Shown here: piece after piece, positions 1 to 8,339 of the stretch
Layout: each line of letters opens with the position of its first letter
How positions within the stretch are numbered: position 1 is the stretch's first letter
NCBI GenBank assembly: GCA_945907065.1
Contig: CAMDSC010000013.1
Location: 1-61,881, forward strand
Source of the DNA: Chitinophaga pinensis
GTDB taxonomy: Bacteria > Bacteroidota > Bacteroidia > NS11-12g > UBA9320
Reading direction: 5' to 3'
DNA: 61,881 nucleotides
Program-made: the position numbers and the translations under genes
The notes under the pieces: generated by a model
Database searches by the model: none
Told to the model about the DNA's origin: nothing
The model's input: the letters and a program-made list of their open reading frames with translations, nothing else

Positions 1-531
1 CAGGAAATGGTGAGATTTATACCTCCAGTAGTAGTAGACGAACCTATACCTGAGGATGAAATACCTCCACCTCAGGAAAAACTTAATGAAACTCAAGCAG
101 GCAATACAACTCAAAAAGGCGATGGTGATGATGATATGATTCCACCAGATTTGGGTGGAGATGGAGATAGACCAATAGAGCCAGCAAAACCCCAAGAACC
201 ATTCTTGGCAGTAGAAGAAATGCCACAATTTATTGCTGGAGATGCTTCAAGAAGTGAAGCAGCCATGGTAAAATATATTGCAGAGAACACTAAATATCCT
301 GAACAAGCCATTGCTGCAGGAATAGAAGGAAGTGTTCGTGTTAAATTTACTGTAACTGCCAAAGGTGAAATTGAAAATGCTAAAATTATTAGCAAAGATA
401 AATTAGGTGCAGGGTGTGAAGAAGAAGCAATTAGGGTAATAATGAGTATGCCTAGATGGGTTCCTGGACGCCAGAACGGACAAGCTGTTCCTGTATATTT
501 CAATCTACCTGTACGTTTCCGATTATTTTAA
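1..531 (+). CDS. tonB: Energy transducer TonB, C-terminal part (5' end outside window)
   Basis: The reading frame is open to the left edge, so the inner-membrane anchor lies outside the window. What remains is a Pro/Glu/Asp-rich linker that would span the periplasm, followed by a TonB C-terminal domain over roughly the last 85 residues, with the family pattern YPEQAIAAGIEGSVRVKF, then GCEEEAIRVI, then a VPVYFNLPVRF ending. TonB passes proton-motive force from ExbB/ExbD to outer-membrane receptors; two such receptors occur later in the window. It is followed at 14 bases by a small membrane protein and then a PstS-like lipoprotein and a TPR protein, an order I associate with exbB-exbD-tonB loci of Bacteroidota. 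Family assignment is firm; which receptors it serves is unknown. Confidence 0.92.
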   Translation, partial: QEMVRFIPPVVVDEPIPEDEIPPPQEKLNETQAGNTTQKGDGDDDMIPPDLGGDGDRPIEPAKPQEPFLAVEEMPQFIAGDASRSEAAMVKYIAENTKYPEQAIAAGIEGSVRVKFTVTAKGEIENAKIISKDKLGAGCEEEAIRVIMSMPRWVPGRQNGQAVPVYFNLPVRFRLF

Positions 532-545
532 TTTTTTCAGGCACA

Positions 546-776
546 ATGCCCGACAGATTTAAACGCGAAGGTTTTTTAAACCTTAAAACGAACATCCAAC
601 TTATTGCAGGTATACTTTTTTTATTTGTTGGTATTTATATCATGGTAAAAACTTTTGATAACAATTATATTTTGAAAGGTTCTACAAAATATTTGTTTGG
701 TGGTATACTTTGCCTTTACGGAATTGTTAGAATATTAAGAATTTATTTTAACTGGAAAACTGAAAAAGAAGATTAA
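546..776 (+). CDS. Small two-helix membrane protein, unknown function
   Basis: A 76-residue protein with two hydrophobic segments, about residues 17-35 and 46-63, separated by a short polar loop, and a charged C terminus ending KTEKED. The frame is open further upstream (to 456), but that extension would overlap tonB and has no membrane-protein character, so the ATG at 546 is preferred. It lies 14 bases after tonB and 2 bases before the PstS-like gene, so it is almost certainly co-transcribed and probably acts with the TonB/ExbBD machinery in the inner membrane. I do not recognise a named domain. Confidence 0.72.
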   Translation: MPDRFKREGFLNLKTNIQLIAGILFLFVGIYIMVKTFDNNYILKGSTKYLFGGILCLYGIVRILRIYFNWKTEKED

Positions 777-778
777 TT

Positions 779-1711
779 ATGAAAAAAACCATCAATACCG
801 TATTCATAGTTTTATTAATATTTTTAGTTGAATGCAAAAGCGGCCCTAGCAATGAACCAACCGATACTCTTACATCGGGTGAAACAAAAATAGCTATGGA
901 TGATTCATATACATTTTTATTTGAAACTTTGACTCGTGTTTTTGAAGATCAAAATCCTGAAGCGAATATTATTTCTATTATAAAAAATGAAACTAATGCA
1001 ATAGATGCATTACTTAACGACTCCTGCAAAGTGATTGTATTGAATAGGGAACTCACTAAAAAAGAATTAGACATTTTTGAAAGTAAAAACATCTTTCCTA
1101 AATCTATCAAATTTGCCTACGATGCTGTAGCATTAATAATACATCCTGAAAATCCTGATTCTACAATTGATGTGGAAGATTTAAAATCTCTATTGACAGG
1201 AAAAATAACAAAATGGAATCAGTTAGGAAAGAATGGAGATAAAGATGTCGTTGTTGTTTTTGACAAACCCAATTCAGCAAATTTTAGATACATGAAAGAC
1301 ACGCTACTTGGTGGCAAAGAACTTCAAAAAAACTGTTTTGGAGTAAATAGCAATAAAGAAGTAATAGATTATGTAACAAAAAATAAATACGCCATCGGGA
1401 TTATTAGTGCCGGCTGGATTACAGATGACTATAGCAATGCAGCCAAAGCATTTTTAAAAAGTGTGAGGGTAATGGGCATAGGTCATAAAAGTAGCGGATT
1501 GTATTACAAGCCTTATCAATATTATATTCATGATGGCAGTTATCCTTTTTCAAGAAGTGTATATTTAGTGAATCGCCAAACTAGAATGGGTCTTGGCACA
1601 GGTTTTGTAAATTTTATTTGCAGAGCTGACAAAGGACAACAGATAGTAACCAAATCAGGACTTATACCTGTATATGCTTATATCAGAGAAATAAAAGCAA
1701 ACGTAGAATAA
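779..1711 (+). CDS. PstS-like substrate-binding lipoprotein
   Basis: A 310-residue protein with a lipoprotein signal (lipobox LVEC, Cys about residue 20), predicting a lipid-anchored periplasmic protein. The rest resembles the PstS-type phosphate-binding fold: an N-terminal stretch with VIVLNRELTKKE, a central KITKWNQLG segment typical of PstS relatives (ITKWNDPAI-like), and a C-terminal FVNFICRADKGQQIVTKSGLIP. No ABC permease or ATPase gene accompanies it; it sits between a TonB operon and a TPR gene. This suggests a sensor or TonB-system accessory rather than an ABC transporter subunit, which is inference. The bound ligand is not deducible. Confidence 0.82.
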   Translation: MKKTINTVFIVLLIFLVECKSGPSNEPTDTLTSGETKIAMDDSYTFLFETLTRVFEDQNPEANIISIIKNETNAIDALLNDSCKVIVLNRELTKKELDIFESKNIFPKSIKFAYDAVALIIHPENPDSTIDVEDLKSLLTGKITKWNQLGKNGDKDVVVVFDKPNSANFRYMKDTLLGGKELQKNCFGVNSNKEVIDYVTKNKYAIGIISAGWITDDYSNAAKAFLKSVRVMGIGHKSSGLYYKPYQYYIHDGSYPFSRSVYLVNRQTRMGLGTGFVNFICRADKGQQIVTKSGLIPVYAYIREIKANVE

Positions 1712-1724
1712 CAATAAAAAATCA

Positions 1725-3404
1725 ATGAAAAAAATAATATTATTTGGAGGAGTATTTCTCTTAAGTTTTGCATCACAATCGCAAACCTTAAAGGAAGCAA
1801 TGAGATTGGCTGAAAATGAACGATTTGAAAGTGCCAAAAATGCTTTCAAAAATTTAGTAATATCAGAACCCAATAATGGTAATATATATTATTACTTTGG
1901 AGAAACGTACTTTGATCAAAGCCTTACAATTCGTGATACAGCTTTTGCAAGAGTATTAAAAGACTCTTCATACCTTATGTTCAAAAAAGGTTCAGAAGTA
2001 GAACCAACTAACCCTTTAAATTTTGTAGGCTTAGGAAAGGTATTATGGTACAACAAACATCAAAATCAGGCCGATGCCTTTTTTACTAAAGCATTGGAAA
2101 TGACTAAAAATAAGAATGCAACAGTAATGTTAAAAATTGCTGAAACATATATAAATGCTGATTTTAAAAACCTAAAATCGGCCAACGAATTATTGGCTAA
2201 GGCATTTAAATTAGAACCTAAAAATTATGAAGTTCATATTTTGATGGGAGATGCAATGTTAGAAGCTGACCCAATGGATGGCAGCGGACCAGTAAAAAAA
2301 TATAATGAAGCTGCTGCCTTGGATATTACAAGTGCCAAACCAATATTGAGAATCGGTAAACTTTATTTTAGAGCTAAAAATCCAACTGAGGCCTTAAAAT
2401 GGTATAAGCAAGCCATAACTATAGACTCAACATTTGCTCCGGCGTATATTGAAATGGGCGAATTGTATATTATGGCCGGATTAAATAAAAAAGCATTGGA
2501 ATCATACAAAAAATATTTAGTACTAAATAATGATATAGAGGCACGTGATCGTTTTTCACAAGTTCTTTGGTTAAACAAATTGTTTGAAGATGCGGTTAAC
2601 GAAATTTCACAAATTCAAATAACTGACACTTCAAGTTACACATTGTACCGATTACTAGGTTATAGCTATGCTGAAGTTGGCGATAAATTTTCACCAGATG
2701 GGTATAAAAAAGGTTTATATGCCATGAGAAAGTTTTTTGATATGACCTCCCAAAAATCAAATTTTAAATACTTATCTACTGATTATTCCGTTCTTGGAAA
2801 ATTATTTTCAAAAACAAATCAGGATTCATTAGGAATACTTGAACTTAAAAAAGGGTATGATTTAGACACCACTAAAAAATCGCTTTACAGCGAAATTGCT
2901 TTAGCCTACTATAAAACAAAGAAATATAATGATGCTATTATTTATTACAATAAGAAAATTGCCTCAGGCGAACCAACAGTGAACGATTACATTTATTTAG
3001 GTTCATGTTATTACTTTACTAAACAATTTCCTTTAGCTGACAGTGCCTTTAAAAAAGTAACAATAGCTAGCCCTGAGTTGGTATTAGGTTATAAATTTAG
3101 AGCAAAATGTAATGTACAATTGGATCTTGATTCAAAACTTGGATTAGCCAAACCATATTACGAAAAAGTAGTGGAATTAATATTGGCAAAACCTGAAAAC
3201 TTTGAAAAAGGTACCAATAAAAAAGATATAACCGAAGCTTATGAGTATTTAGGTGCTTACCATTTTATTATTTTAAAAGATTTGGGGAAAGCCATTGAGT
3301 ACTTCAATAAAATAAAAGAAATAGATGCAACAAATAAAAAGGTAATTGATTTTTTTAAATCAATTGAAGACAAGAAAAAAACACCAGAGCCCAAAAAAGA
3401 TTAA
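1725..3404 (+). CDS. Exported tetratricopeptide-repeat protein
   Basis: A 559-residue protein with a cleavable signal peptide (MKKIILFGGVFLLSFASQSQ) followed by TPR motifs over most of its length, for example AKPILRIGKLYFRAKNPTEALKW-type and APAYIEMGELYIMAG-type helices. Helical repeats of this kind are protein-interaction scaffolds. It is the last gene of the TonB/PstS-like operon, 13 bases after the lipoprotein, and is followed by a terminator. Its C terminus carries KKKTPEPKK just before the final Asp, a tail shared with the WD40 protein encoded at 4257-5432. Periplasmic or outer-membrane-associated location is inferred from the signal. Confidence 0.85.
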   Translation: MKKIILFGGVFLLSFASQSQTLKEAMRLAENERFESAKNAFKNLVISEPNNGNIYYYFGETYFDQSLTIRDTAFARVLKDSSYLMFKKGSEVEPTNPLNFVGLGKVLWYNKHQNQADAFFTKALEMTKNKNATVMLKIAETYINADFKNLKSANELLAKAFKLEPKNYEVHILMGDAMLEADPMDGSGPVKKYNEAAALDITSAKPILRIGKLYFRAKNPTEALKWYKQAITIDSTFAPAYIEMGELYIMAGLNKKALESYKKYLVLNNDIEARDRFSQVLWLNKLFEDAVNEISQIQITDTSSYTLYRLLGYSYAEVGDKFSPDGYKKGLYAMRKFFDMTSQKSNFKYLSTDYSVLGKLFSKTNQDSLGILELKKGYDLDTTKKSLYSEIALAYYKTKKYNDAIIYYNKKIASGEPTVNDYIYLGSCYYFTKQFPLADSAFKKVTIASPELVLGYKFRAKCNVQLDLDSKLGLAKPYYEKVVELILAKPENFEKGTNKKDITEAYEYLGAYHFIILKDLGKAIEYFNKIKEIDATNKKVIDFFKSIEDKKKTPEPKKD

Positions 3405-3417
3405 TAAAATAAAGTTT

Positions 3418-3455
3418 ATAAAAAGCCCGTTAAACAAAATTTAACTGGCTTTTTA
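3418..3455 (+). terminator. Rho-independent terminator of the TonB/PstS-like/TPR operon
   Basis: An inverted repeat pairs AAAAGCC with GGCTTTT and GTTAAA with TTTAAC around a short A-rich loop, and ends in a T-rich run. It begins about 14 bases after the TPR stop codon and closes the operon before radC. Confidence 0.8.
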
Positions 3456-3486
3456 TTTACATTAGCATTTTTAATTTACAGAAATT

Positions 3487-4167
3487 ATGCATAGGCCCAT
3501 ACCTCAATGGTCATCCGATGAAAAACCTCGTGAAAAATTAGTTCTCCATGGAAAAGAAAGCCTAAGTAATGCGGAGTTAATCGGAATATTGCTATCCACT
3601 GGAACAAGAACAAAGTCAGCAGTGGATCTTGGTATTGAAATAATGGCATTAGCTCAAAACGACTTGAATACTTTAGCTCGTTTTAATGTATCCGAATTTA
3701 AAAAAATACTTGGGATTGGTGAAGCCAAAGCAATTACAATAATAGCGGCGATAGAATTGGGAAGCCGCCGAAGACTGGCAGAAGCTACCAAAGAAAAAAT
3801 CACTTCAAGTCGACATGCATTTGAAATATTGCATCCCAAAATGGCCGATAAACAATACGAGCAATTTTGGATGATAGCCCTCAACAGGTCCAATAATTTA
3901 ATATCATTAAAACAAATAAGCGATGGCGGAATTACAGGAACGGTGGTGGATATTCGACGAATTTTTAAACTTGCACTTGAAGAAAATGCCACTTCAATTA
4001 TCTTGGCTCACAATCATCCATCAGGAAATTTAAGCCCAAGCGATGCTGATAAAAAAATAACACGAAGCTTGAAAGATGCCGGTAACACAATGGATATTTT
4101 GGTTAAGGATCATTTAATTATTGCCGATTCGGGCTATTATAGTTTTGCCGATGAAGGATTAATTTAG
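3487..4167 (+). CDS. radC: RadC family protein (JAB/MPN metalloprotein)
   Basis: A 226-residue full-length RadC homologue. The N-terminal half has the helix-hairpin-helix-like region (LGIGEAKAITIIAAIELG); the C-terminal half is the JAB domain with the JAMM metal-binding signature HNHPSGNLSPSDAD. The family was once linked to DNA repair, but its cellular role remains unclear; the JAMM motif indicates a Zn-binding, possibly hydrolytic site. It is a single gene downstream of a terminator. RadC-like proteins also occur on mobile elements, but this copy sits in a core setting with no mobility genes nearby. Confidence 0.93.
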   Translation: MHRPIPQWSSDEKPREKLVLHGKESLSNAELIGILLSTGTRTKSAVDLGIEIMALAQNDLNTLARFNVSEFKKILGIGEAKAITIIAAIELGSRRRLAEATKEKITSSRHAFEILHPKMADKQYEQFWMIALNRSNNLISLKQISDGGITGTVVDIRRIFKLALEENATSIILAHNHPSGNLSPSDADKKITRSLKDAGNTMDILVKDHLIIADSGYYSFADEGLI

Positions 4168-4256
4168 ACACATAAAGTCCTGTAATATTATATTTCTAAA
4201 CAACCTTGGTATTTGCCTGAAAATATTTTAAAATTGAAAAGTCAATTTAAAGTCCT

Positions 4257-5432
4257 ATGAAACATTTTTTGGCAATATTTTTTCTTCTTTATTCCTTGGC
4301 TGGCTATACTCAGCCGCCAAAATCTTCTATACTTTTTAAGCTCCAGGGCCACTCAGATGATTTGGAATGTATGGCTGTTTCGGGTAACGGAAAATTAATA
4401 GCTTCCGGTTCATGGGATGGAATTGTAAATTTATTCTATACCGATTCAAATTATACACCAATTGGTACTTTCTCTGATCATTTTTCAGCGGTTAATTGTA
4501 TTTCATTTACCAATAACGGTAAAACGATGGTAACAGGTGGTAATGATGGAAAAATTTTCACTTACTTAATAGATTCGCTTGGGGTGGTTACAAAAGATAA
4601 ATATGCGCCATTGCACCGTATGTCCATTAACGCTGTTTATATTGATCCGGGAGGGAAATTTGTATATACAGGAAGTAATGATGGCACTATTATTCAATAT
4701 GAACTTGCCAAAAATAAAGAACGTAAAATAAACAACACCAACTCTGTATCAAGTATTGCAATTGGAAACGACAGAAAATCCGTTTATTGTTCAGACAACA
4801 CAAGCATCATTAAAAAATATGATATTTTAAATGCTACTGCTAAAGTTGTCGAATTTGAAGGTCATACCGATCAGGTAAATTGTATAGTATTGAGTAAGGA
4901 TAATAAATATCTTATTTCCGCCTCAAGTGACAAAACAGTGAAAATATGGAATACCCAAAATGGAAAGCTTGAAAAAACACTATTAGGCCATGATTGGAAA
5001 GTTTTAACCGTAACGATTTCTGCAAATGGAAAATATATCGCTTCAGGTAGTAATGACGGAAGCACTAAAATATGGGATTTTGAAACAGGTAAAGAAATAA
5101 AATCATTTGATGATATTGGTAGCAATGCGAGAGGAGTTACCTTTAATGCAAATAATTCTCTACTATACACAGCTATAAATTATCCTGTTGATTCATTTGA
5201 AACCAAAGGAATATTGGTGCTAAAAACCGGAATTGAGATAATTAAAAAAGATCCTCCAAAAAATTCAGGAAAAACACCTTTACCTAAAGGAGCAACTCCT
5301 AAAAGTACTGTTAAAAAACCAGCAACCATTGCTACACCTGAAACCACAAAAGAAATAATAAAAAAAACTGACGAGATAGAAATTTCGGAAGAAAAGAAAA
5401 AAACACCCGAACCTAAAAAAAATGACAACTGA
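4257..5432 (+). CDS. Exported WD40-repeat beta-propeller protein
   Basis: A 391-residue protein with an N-terminal signal peptide (ending about SLAGYTQ) and about seven WD40 blades, several with clear GH...D..IW ends (SSDKTVKIW and SNDGSTKIW among them). Seven blades would close one propeller, a scaffold without catalytic residues. After the propeller a Lys/Pro/Thr-rich tail of about 75 residues ends in KKKTPEPKK plus Asn-Asp-Asn; the nine-residue block also ends the TPR protein at 1725-3404. The next gene starts 11 bases before this stop codon, so translation may be coupled. Partner and precise location are unknown. Confidence 0.85.
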   Translation: MKHFLAIFFLLYSLAGYTQPPKSSILFKLQGHSDDLECMAVSGNGKLIASGSWDGIVNLFYTDSNYTPIGTFSDHFSAVNCISFTNNGKTMVTGGNDGKIFTYLIDSLGVVTKDKYAPLHRMSINAVYIDPGGKFVYTGSNDGTIIQYELAKNKERKINNTNSVSSIAIGNDRKSVYCSDNTSIIKKYDILNATAKVVEFEGHTDQVNCIVLSKDNKYLISASSDKTVKIWNTQNGKLEKTLLGHDWKVLTVTISANGKYIASGSNDGSTKIWDFETGKEIKSFDDIGSNARGVTFNANNSLLYTAINYPVDSFETKGILVLKTGIEIIKKDPPKNSGKTPLPKGATPKSTVKKPATIATPETTKEIIKKTDEIEISEEKKKTPEPKKNDN

Positions 5433-5838
5433 CAGGATTGAGAGTAATAAAGCACCCGAACCCGTAGGATTATACCCACATGCACGCAAAATTGGCAACC
5501 TTCTTTTTTTATCAGGTGTTGGCCCTCGCGAAAGAGGAACAAAAAAAATACCCGGAGTAGAATTAGATGAAAACGGAAAAATAATTTCTTACGATATTGA
5601 AGTTCAATGTCATTCCGTTTTTAGAAATGTAAAATATATATTGGAAGATGCCGGAAGCAGTTGGCTAAATATTGTTGACGTCACTGTATTTCTTACTAAC
5701 ATGAAAGATGACTTTCCAATATACAATAAAATTTGGGCTGAATATTTTAAGGACAATTTACCTTGTCGCACCACACTCGAAATTAATTGTTTACCAACCC
5801 CAATTGGTATCGAACTAAAAGTAATCGCTACTATTTAG
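5422..5838 (+). CDS. RidA-family protein, closest in look to 2-aminomuconate deaminase
   Basis: A 138-residue protein of the YjgF/YER057c/UK114 (RidA) family. The conserved Arg (in PCRTTLEI) and Glu (in IGIELKVIA) near the C terminus match the RidA active-site pair that handles enamine/imine intermediates. The opening (KAPEPVGLYPHARKIG) and the insertion after the first strand resemble 2-aminomuconate deaminases of the 3-hydroxyanthranilate route more than generic RidA. No other gene of that route is next to it, so the specific substrate is inference. Its start overlaps the WD40 gene by 11 bases; an enoyl-CoA hydratase follows 31 bases downstream. Confidence 0.85.
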   Translation: MTTDRIESNKAPEPVGLYPHARKIGNLLFLSGVGPRERGTKKIPGVELDENGKIISYDIEVQCHSVFRNVKYILEDAGSSWLNIVDVTVFLTNMKDDFPIYNKIWAEYFKDNLPCRTTLEINCLPTPIGIELKVIATI

Positions 5839-5869
5839 TATTTCATTTTTAAATATTACAAAATAACTA

Positions 5870-6640
5870 ATGTCATATAATAACATCGTAACGCATTATG
5901 AAGGTCACGCCTTTATAATAACCATTAATAGAGAAAATAAATTAAATGCTTTAAATTATGAAACCTTACAGGAAATAAAAGATGTAATACTGTCAGTTCA
6001 GGAAAATAATTCTGTTAGGGGCATTATTCTAACAGGTGCAGGTACTAAAGCTTTTGCCGCTGGTGCTGATATTTCAGAATTTGCCGAATTTGATACAATT
6101 CAAGGAACAAAATTAAGTGCAGAAGGACATGAAGTTATGAATACTATCGAACAATCAACCATACCAGTAATTGCAGCTGTTAATGGATTTAGTTTAGGAG
6201 GGGGATGCGAATTAGCAATGGCCTGCCACATTCGAATAGCTTCTGAGAATGCCAAATTTGGGCAGCCTGAAGTTAATCTTGGTATACCTCCCGGTTATGC
6301 AGGTACTCAGCGCTTAGTTCAACTTATAGGTAAGGGGAAGGCCTTAGAAATGCTGCTTTCTGCAGAAATTATAAATGCACAACAAGCTCTCAGCTATGGA
6401 ATGGTATCAAAAGTGGTTCCTATTGAGCAACTCCATAAAACTTGTATGGAACTAGTTAATCTTTATGCTTCCAAATCACCTTCAGCAATAGCTATGATAA
6501 TAAGATGTGTAAATTCTCATTTTGAAAGTACAAACCCTGGCTTTGAAAAGGAAATATCGGAATTTGGTAGAGCCTTTGGAACTAAAGATTTTAAAGAAGG
6601 GACATCTGCATTTATAGAAAAGCGAAAACCAAATTATTAA
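5870..6640 (+). CDS. Enoyl-CoA hydratase/isomerase family protein
   Basis: A 256-residue crotonase-fold protein of normal length. It has the CoA-binding/oxyanion segment AFAAGADISEF and the GGGCELAMACHIRIAS block followed by FGQPEVNLGIPPGYAGTQRL. Both glutamates used by hydratases (in GCELA and QPEVNLG) are present, so water addition to enoyl-CoA is likely. It would act in the cytoplasm in fatty-acid or amino-acid breakdown. It follows the AmnD-like gene, with which it may be co-transcribed; that pairing hints at aromatic or tryptophan catabolism, but the chain is too short to be sure. Confidence 0.93.
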   Translation: MSYNNIVTHYEGHAFIITINRENKLNALNYETLQEIKDVILSVQENNSVRGIILTGAGTKAFAAGADISEFAEFDTIQGTKLSAEGHEVMNTIEQSTIPVIAAVNGFSLGGGCELAMACHIRIASENAKFGQPEVNLGIPPGYAGTQRLVQLIGKGKALEMLLSAEIINAQQALSYGMVSKVVPIEQLHKTCMELVNLYASKSPSAIAMIIRCVNSHFESTNPGFEKEISEFGRAFGTKDFKEGTSAFIEKRKPNY

Positions 6641-6668
6641 AAATATTTATTTGGTATTTAAATTGCTT

Positions 6669-6676
6669 TATATTTG
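6669..6676 (+). promoter_or_regulatory. Possible Bacteroidota -7 element before the first DUF1573 gene
   Basis: The octamer TATATTTG matches the TAnnTTTG consensus of the Bacteroidota primary sigma factor, 20 bases before the start codon. A TTG lies only about 15 bases upstream, short of the usual 19-21, so only the -7 part is credible. Confidence 0.4.
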
Positions 6677-6696
6677 TCAAATTAAAAATAAAGAAA

Positions 6697-7215
6697 ATGA
6701 GAAAAATTGTATTAACCATTATTTTAGGTGTTTTTGTTACTGGTTTTGTATCAGCACAGAAAACCAAAAAAAAATCTGCCTCTAAAAAAGCTACCCCAAC
6801 TGCCGCTGTTACTCCAGTAAAAGCTGAAGAAAAAATTGAAATCGTTACTGATGGTTTGCCAAAAATTAAGTTTGTTGAAGAAACTCATGATTTTGGAAAC
6901 ATTAAAGAAGGTACACAGGCAACTTATGAATTTAAGTTTACCAATACAGGTAATGCCCCACTTATATTGGAATCGGTTCAAGCTAGTTGCGGTTGCACAA
7001 CACCAGAATGGAGTAAAGATCCAATTGCCCCAGGACAAACTGGTAAAGTAATTGCCACATTTAATAGTTCAGGTCGCCCTGGAACATTTACAAAAACAAT
7101 AACTGTAAAATATAATGGTGCAGTTGAAACTAACACCAACTACCTAACAATCAAAGGTTTTGTTGAATCTGCACCTGTTACCCCACAAACACCGGTTGCT
7201 GTTCCTGAACATTAA
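6697..7215 (+). CDS. Exported DUF1573 protein, first of three tandem copies
   Basis: 172 residues: a signal peptide (to about VSAQ), a Lys/Ala/Thr-rich linker, then a DUF1573 domain with ETHDFGNIKEGTQATYEF and the hallmark ASCGCTTPEWSKDP. DUF1573 is an Ig-like (ASH/MSP-type) beta domain common in exported Bacteroidota proteins; no activity is established. It is the longest-linker member of a three-gene array and has its own terminator (7239-7274), so it may be expressed separately from the next two. The SCGC cysteines could bind metal or form a disulfide, which is speculative. Confidence 0.87.
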   Translation: MRKIVLTIILGVFVTGFVSAQKTKKKSASKKATPTAAVTPVKAEEKIEIVTDGLPKIKFVEETHDFGNIKEGTQATYEFKFTNTGNAPLILESVQASCGCTTPEWSKDPIAPGQTGKVIATFNSSGRPGTFTKTITVKYNGAVETNTNYLTIKGFVESAPVTPQTPVAVPEH

Positions 7216-7238
7216 TAAAAATAATTTCTAAATAAATT

Positions 7239-7274
7239 AAAACCGGTAAGTGAAATAAGCTTGCCGGTTTTTTT
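7239..7274 (+). terminator. Rho-independent terminator after the first DUF1573 gene
   Basis: A stem of AAACCGG with CCGGTTT, extended by AAG with CTT across a T-G wobble, is followed directly by a run of seven T. It separates the first DUF1573 gene from the second. Confidence 0.85.
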
Positions 7275-7314
7275 ATGATATGCAGTTTTTTATAAATAAT
7301 TAAAATAATATTAT

Positions 7315-7818
7315 ATGAAATATATATTTACTCTTTTAATCACCTTTTTGATAAATCAAAATCACTTATTGGCTCAGGTCGATTCTTCAACAATAAATAA
7401 AAATTCAATAAAAGATACAAATACACCTATTAAATTAGACACTTTACCTTTTGAAAAAGTTTATTTAGGTAAATCTAAAATTACTTTTAATGAAACGATT
7501 CATGATTTTGGGAAAGTGAAACAAAATCGTCCGGTTACTTGTATTTTTATTTTTACAAACACGAGTAATGAAGAAATTGCTATTACAGAAGTACAAAGAA
7601 GTTGCGGCTGCACAACACCTGATTGGAACCAAGACCCAGTTTTAAAAGGCAAAACCGGAAAAATATCGGTGGCTTATAATAGCTCAAATATTGGTGAATT
7701 TTCTAAATCAATTTCTATTAAGTTTTCAAATGGTGATATGGAATTTTTAACATTGAAAGGAATTGTTGAATCAATTAAATCAGATCCTTCATTACCATTA
7801 ATTACTCCTGATCATTAA
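7315..7818 (+). CDS. Exported DUF1573 protein, second tandem copy
   Basis: 167 residues with a signal peptide ending near HLLAQ. The domain keeps ETIHDFGKVKQNRPVT and RSCGCTTPDWNQDP, but the EGTQAT block of the other two copies is replaced by QNRPVT and the linker is shorter. It is therefore the most diverged of the three, arguing for an old duplication. It lies 39 bases before the third copy and they are probably co-transcribed. Function unknown, as for its neighbours. Confidence 0.86.
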   Translation: MKYIFTLLITFLINQNHLLAQVDSSTINKNSIKDTNTPIKLDTLPFEKVYLGKSKITFNETIHDFGKVKQNRPVTCIFIFTNTSNEEIAITEVQRSCGCTTPDWNQDPVLKGKTGKISVAYNSSNIGEFSKSISIKFSNGDMEFLTLKGIVESIKSDPSLPLITPDH

Positions 7819-7856
7819 ATTTTTCCTTGGCATCAAATTTGTAAACTTTATAGCGA

Positions 7857-8267
7857 ATGAAAGTTTTAAGATTTGTTTCAATCGCATTATTGATGATTAC
7901 AATATCAGCCAAGGCACAGCCGGGTAGAAAAACTATTACATTAGAAGCAGATGGTCAACCTTCGTTAAAATTTGAAGAAATATTGCATGATTTTGGAAAT
8001 ATAGTCGAAGGAACGCAAGCTACATTTGAATTCAAATACACTAATACTGGCAAAGCGCCGCTTATTTTATCCGATGTTAAACCTCCATGCAGTTGTACAA
8101 CCCCTGAATGGCCTAAAGACCCTTTATTACCTGGAAAATCAGCTATAATAAAGGTTACTTTTGATAGCAAAGGAAAGCCTGGAAGTTTTAGTAAAACCAT
8201 AGAAGTTAAGCATAACGGAGAATCAGGAAGAGACTATATCACCATTAAAGGAATGGTTGGTACTTAA
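7857..8267 (+). CDS. Exported DUF1573 protein, third tandem copy
   Basis: 136 residues, the shortest copy: a signal peptide (to about ISAKA) and then almost immediately the domain, with EILHDFGNIVEGTQATFEF and PPCSCTTPEWPKDP. The first Cys-pair spacing is kept, but SCGC becomes PCSC. It is closer to the first copy than to the second. The array ends at a bidirectional terminator shared with the opposing PLP enzyme gene. Confidence 0.86.
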   Translation: MKVLRFVSIALLMITISAKAQPGRKTITLEADGQPSLKFEEILHDFGNIVEGTQATFEFKYTNTGKAPLILSDVKPPCSCTTPEWPKDPLLPGKSAIIKVTFDSKGKPGSFSKTIEVKHNGESGRDYITIKGMVGT

Positions 8268-8303
8268 AAAGAACAAATAGGATTGCAAATAAATTTTTCA
8301 GTT

Positions 8304-8339
8304 AAAAACCCTTGTCAGTGTGTGATGAGGGTTTTTTTT
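8304..8339. terminator. Bidirectional terminator between DUF1573 genes and PLP enzyme gene
   Basis: AAAAACCCT pairs with AGGGTTTTT, extended inward by GTCA with TGAT, with T runs on both strands. It serves the plus-strand DUF1573 array and the minus-strand gene, whose TAA stop overlaps the T run. Confidence 0.85.

Noticed and set aside
5180-5542. Antisense frames of 72 and 120 codons under the WD40/RidA-like overlap
   Set aside because: Composition follows the Lys-rich plus-strand tail in reverse (Phe/Ser-rich); no family signal.
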